From Nostoc flagelliforme FACHB-838 (GTDB taxonomy: Bacteria; Cyanobacteriota; Cyanobacteriia; Cyanobacteriales; Nostocaceae): a DNA stretch of 64,000 nt. The stretch's first letter is position 1, and each line of letters begins with the position of its first letter. Where the stretch lies: positions 1 to 64,000 of the forward strand of contig NZ_JACJSI010000010.1 of NCBI RefSeq assembly GCF_014698065.1, read 5' to 3'. Positions 61,183-64,000 of the stretch are shown here, piece by piece. The notes under the pieces were generated by a model, which saw only the letters and a list, made by a program, of their open reading frames with translations, had not been told where the DNA came from and did not search any database. Position numbers and translations under genes: made by a program.

Positions 61183-61545
61183 ATGGACGCTACAGAAACA
61201 TCAGTTCCAATGATTGCTGAAGATATCTTAGCCAAAGAATTCACAAGAGTCCTCAACGAATACTACCCAAAAGTTGGAGAATTACTAGACGGGTGTTATG
61301 TAAAAGTCATCACCTGTTTTTGGGGACGACCTGCTAGACGCTTGCAATATATAGGAATTTATTGCTCTGACGAAATGATTTCCTGTGTGCAAGCCCATAA
61401 AGAAATACTCAGAGAAGTAGCAGACAACATGGGTTTAGTACAAGTAGTCTGCATGAATGCCAAGCGATTATTGCGCGATCCAATGTCGAACATCAAACAC
61501 AATAACCCACGTCTATGGTTGGAGTTACAGTGGGTTGCAAATTAG
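61183..61545 (+). CDS. Hypothetical protein, first of a three-gene group
   Basis: 120 residues from ATG 61183 (GTG 61180 also possible). Contains three Cys residues and NEYYPKVGELLDGCYVKVIT. No known domain. Followed by the flavin monooxygenase at 136 bp. Confidence 0.62.
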   Translation: MDATETSVPMIAEDILAKEFTRVLNEYYPKVGELLDGCYVKVITCFWGRPARRLQYIGIYCSDEMISCVQAHKEILREVADNMGLVQVVCMNAKRLLRDPMSNIKHNNPRLWLELQWVAN

Positions 61546-61680
61546 TCTTTGATCGCATTAATTGAGAGGAGTAAATATGTTTGTAGTGAAAACTTTAGTC
61601 CTCAAATATTTAAGCACTAAAGCACTTCCTACGAACCTATCGACCACTAGAATAGCCAGCACAAAGTATTAACGCAAGTA

Positions 61681-62688
61681 ATGAAAACTGGAATTTTCTG
61701 CAATTACGATAATCATCACCAAGATGCTCGTCGTGCCATCTTTGAGCAAGTCACGCTGATAAAACAGGCAGAAAGTTTAGGTTTTGAGTCAGCCTGGGTG
61801 AGTGAGCATCATTTTAGTGAATCCAATCTCAGCCCCTCCATGTTGCTGTTGATGGCACATTTGGCGGGGCTGACTTCAACTATCCAATTAGGCACTGCGG
61901 CGGTGTTACTGCCATTCCATAACCCGATTCGGGTAGCGGAAGATATCGCCACTCTGGATAACCTGTGCAATGGACGATTATTATTTGGAGTTGCCAAAGG
62001 CGGCCCATTCCCCCAACAAAATAAGCATTTTGCGACACTCCCAAGTGAAGCACGTCCTAAGACGCTAGAGGCGATCGCAATGATTCACAAGCTGTTATAT
62101 GAAACTGAGGTATCATTTAATGGCAAGTATTATCAATGCGATCGCTTAACAATTTACCCAAAACCATTGCAGAGTCAAATACCAGTGTATGTTGCCACTG
62201 GCGGCGATGATGGTATCGAGTTTGCTGCTAAACATTCCTTCAGCTTGATGGGTGGGCCGCCATTCTCCCTACAGAGATTGAAGGATACTGTTGCTAAATA
62301 TCGAGCCTTAAATTCTAGTGGTGCGGAAAATTTCGTGCTGGCACGCTTTTTTTATGTTGGCAAAACATTTGATGAGGCAGTGAGTGAGGCATTACCTTTC
62401 ATCCGCCAATTTAGCAAGAAAATGACAGCTAATTCGGCTGAAGTATTACAGAATAGTGCGAATCCCAACCAAAAACCATTTGATCGCACAAACATTTGTT
62501 TCGACGAAGATTATTTGATTGAGAACTCAATTATTGGTGATGTGGAGACTTGTCGAGACAAAATCAAGAAATTTCAAGACGAATTAAATTTAGGTACGTT
62601 AGCACTCAAACCCTCATCTTCGGATATGCAAAAAAACCTAGAGAGTTTGACGCGCTACAACCAAGAGGTGCGAAATTATGTCTTCTAA
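61681..62688 (+). CDS. LLM-class flavin-dependent oxidoreductase
   Basis: 335 residues, bacterial luciferase-like TIM barrel. MKTGIFCNYDNHHQDARRAI, ESAWVSEHHFSESNLSPSML, GTAAVLLPFHNPIRVAEDIA, DNLCNGRLLFGVAKGG, and EALPFIRQFSKKM. Such enzymes oxidise substrates with O2 and reduced FMN or reduce with F420; the substrate cannot be told. Overlaps the next gene by 11 bp. Confidence 0.9.
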   Translation: MKTGIFCNYDNHHQDARRAIFEQVTLIKQAESLGFESAWVSEHHFSESNLSPSMLLLMAHLAGLTSTIQLGTAAVLLPFHNPIRVAEDIATLDNLCNGRLLFGVAKGGPFPQQNKHFATLPSEARPKTLEAIAMIHKLLYETEVSFNGKYYQCDRLTIYPKPLQSQIPVYVATGGDDGIEFAAKHSFSLMGGPPFSLQRLKDTVAKYRALNSSGAENFVLARFFYVGKTFDEAVSEALPFIRQFSKKMTANSAEVLQNSANPNQKPFDRTNICFDEDYLIENSIIGDVETCRDKIKKFQDELNLGTLALKPSSSDMQKNLESLTRYNQEVRNYVF

Positions 62689-63052
62689 ACTATATCAGCT
62701 TCCTCCCGATGATTTACCTCCATCTGAGGTAACAAAAGAGGATGGAATGCTGCAAATGGAGCTAGAACAGTCAACAGGTAGATGCTTTTATCTAGCCTGC
62801 GATCGCATTACGCGAGTCCTGTTGTCTAATTGTCAGTGGTATATCACAACAAATGCTAGCATTCTAACATTAATTGTTGACTGTCCTGATTTAGTATCTT
62901 ACTGGCATATAGTCAGCAATATTGCCCAGTTAGGTAATAGATTAGAGCGGTTTGCTAGCAACGGTAAAATCCGCGTTTATCCGCCATTTGGCAAGGGGAT
63001 GCCATTTGAAATCAGCGTAAATGAAATATCAGCTTATCGAGATTGGCTTTGA
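62678..63052 (+). CDS. Hypothetical protein coupled to the flavin monooxygenase
   Basis: 124 residues beginning MSSKLYQLPPDDLPPSEVTK. Two Cys-containing strands (RCFYLACDRITRVLLSNCQW). Overlap with the LLM gene suggests translational coupling. No family recognised. Confidence 0.68.
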   Translation: MSSKLYQLPPDDLPPSEVTKEDGMLQMELEQSTGRCFYLACDRITRVLLSNCQWYITTNASILTLIVDCPDLVSYWHIVSNIAQLGNRLERFASNGKIRVYPPFGKGMPFEISVNEISAYRDWL

Positions 63053-63093
63053 GGTAAATAGAAACTGGGAATCACACAAAATATAGCTGTCTT

Positions 63094-63133
63094 ACACCCT
63101 GTACTCCTAAAGTGCAGGGTGTTGCAATTTTTA
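63094..63133 (+). terminator. Terminator after the flavin monooxygenase group
   Basis: ACACCCTG (63094-63101) pairs with CAGGGTGT (63115-63122), then TGCAATTTTTAT. Good rho-independent shape 42 bp after the last stop. Confidence 0.75.
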
Positions 63134-63279
63134 TCAAAGCCAATTCTAAAAATATCAGTGTTACAGAATAGAATTCAATACAGTTCAGTTAAGCAATTTT
63201 TCCTTCTCTTTCTTCTCTCTGTGTCCTCTGCGTCTCTGTGGTTTGTAAAAAAATTAGATATTCGTCAAGCGGTAAGAGA

Positions 63280-64000
63280 TTAATGCTGACAAGTTTTTAA
63301 GTTTTCAATTAGCCACGCATACCACTTCTCTAGCCCAGTACCAGTAGTTGCGGAAACCTGAAAAATCTGAATTTGGGGATTAATTTCTCTAGCATAATCT
63401 ATGCACTTTTGAACATCAAAATCTACATAAGGCAGCAAATCAATTTTGGTGAGAATCATGATGTTACTAGCACGGAATATATGCGGATATTTTAGCGGCT
63501 TATCTTCTCCCTCCGTGACAGAGAGAATCACGACCTTTGCCTGTTCTCCTAAATCAAATAAGGCTGGACAAACCAAATTTCCGACATTTTCAATCATCAC
63601 AACTGAGTTTAGTGGCGGATTCAGTTGTTGTAAACCCCTCTTTATCATTAATGCATCTAAATGACAGCCTGTTCCGGTGTTGATTTGGATGACTTTAGAA
63701 CCTGTTTCTTTTATTTTTTTGGCATCGTTAGCTGTTTCTTGGTCGCCTTCAATTACACTGATAGATAATTGATGCTTTAAATCATTGATAGTTTGCGTCA
63801 ACAGAGTTGTTTTCCCAGCACCGGGAGAACTCATTAAATTTAAAGCAAGAATATTTCGCCCTTTAAACCATCCCCGATTTTGGGCAGCTAGTAGATTATT
63901 TTTTGCTAAAATATCCTGTTCTAAAGATATTGTTGTATTGTGTATTTTTGCATGAATTTGAGGTGTTTCTATATGAGTATCATGACTGTGGGAATGAGTT
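63280..64000 (-). CDS. hypB: Hydrogenase nickel incorporation protein HypB (start outside window)
   Basis: The frame runs off the right edge; the in-frame ATG at 63834 is internal. Upstream residues are His-rich (THSHSHDTHIETPQIHAK), a nickel-binding stretch typical of HypB, then AQNRGWFKGRNILALNL and the P-loop SSPGAGKTTLL. GTPase motifs IQINTGTGCHLDA, MIENVGNLVCP and LTKIDLLPY follow. HypB delivers nickel to the large subunit of [NiFe] hydrogenase with HypA; heterocystous strains need this for the uptake hydrogenase that recycles H2 from nitrogenase. Confidence 0.95.
   Translation of the reverse strand, partial: THSHSHDTHIETPQIHAKIHNTTISLEQDILAKNNLLAAQNRGWFKGRNILALNLMSSPGAGKTTLLTQTINDLKHQLSISVIEGDQETANDAKKIKETGSKVIQINTGTGCHLDALMIKRGLQQLNPPLNSVVMIENVGNLVCPALFDLGEQAKVVILSVTEGEDKPLKYPHIFRASNIMILTKIDLLPYVDFDVQKCIDYAREINPQIQIFQVSATTGTGLEKWYAWLIENLKTCQH

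Overview
The window is chromosomal DNA of a filamentous, heterocyst-forming cyanobacterium of the Nostoc/Anabaena group. The evidence is the density of HIP1-type GCGATCGC octamers, the cyanobacterial gene set (petB/petD, ctpA, raf1, Ycf37-like, HglK-like), and a patB/cnfR - fdxB - coxBAC block of the kind I recall from the Anabaena sp. PCC 7120 region around all2512-alr2516. Intergenic DNA is rich in heptamer repeat arrays, palindromes and MITE-like elements typical of these genomes.

Layout. 1-6.2 kb: a copper amine oxidase cut off at its 3' end against a possible transposase tail, a TM2 protein, a Ycf37-like TPR protein, an rpmI-rplT-solute-binding-protein operon, a secreted protein with a duplicated domain, and a ~200-nt element that folds as a long rod (6S-RNA-like or MITE). 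6.2-17.5 kb: UvrD-like helicase, an Fe-S reductase fused to an SCP2 domain with its MarR regulator, raf1, a response regulator, the quinone methyltransferase menG/ubiE, DUF445 and DUF1611 proteins. 17.8-29.3 kb: mnmE, a histidine kinase with Gln in place of the usual phospho-His, murE, an atzG-atzE type pair, ctpA and, divergently, petB-petD. 29.9-43.7 kb: RsbW-like ATPase, GDP-mannose dehydratase and glycosyltransferase, an HglK-like pentapeptide protein, then a housekeeping run (GNAT, ruvX, DUF3727, yqeG, proB) interrupted by a nuclease-fold gene carrying an in-frame amber codon. 43.7-46.5 kb is decayed accessory DNA: a MITE, a ROK-kinase remnant and AT-rich orphan ORFs.

46.6-57.4 kb is the nitrogen-fixation/heterocyst block: a sucrase/ferredoxin-like protein, patB/cnfR (Fe-S regulator of nif genes), fdxB (ferredoxin III), the coxB-coxA-coxC terminal oxidase that in Anabaena is heterocyst-specific, a TPR-like protein, a cysteine-dioxygenase-type cupin and a nitrogenase-associated ArsC-like protein. 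Together they fit electron supply, oxygen removal and regulation for nitrogenase. 57.5-64 kb: cysK, a run of small uncharacterised genes with a luciferase-like flavin monooxygenase, and a window-truncated hypB (nickel insertion into hydrogenase).

I found no CRISPR array, rRNA or convincing tRNA. The most notable theme is repeat DNA shaping genes: heptamer repeats supply start codons (proB, menG) and a C-terminus (coxB), and one dispersed repeat lies in frame inside two unrelated proteins. Other points are the rod-like RNA/MITE candidate, the SCP2 fusion and the uncharacterised operon beside hypB. I see no clear-cut new defence or biosynthetic system. Functions come from motif recognition and memory of families; no database search was possible.
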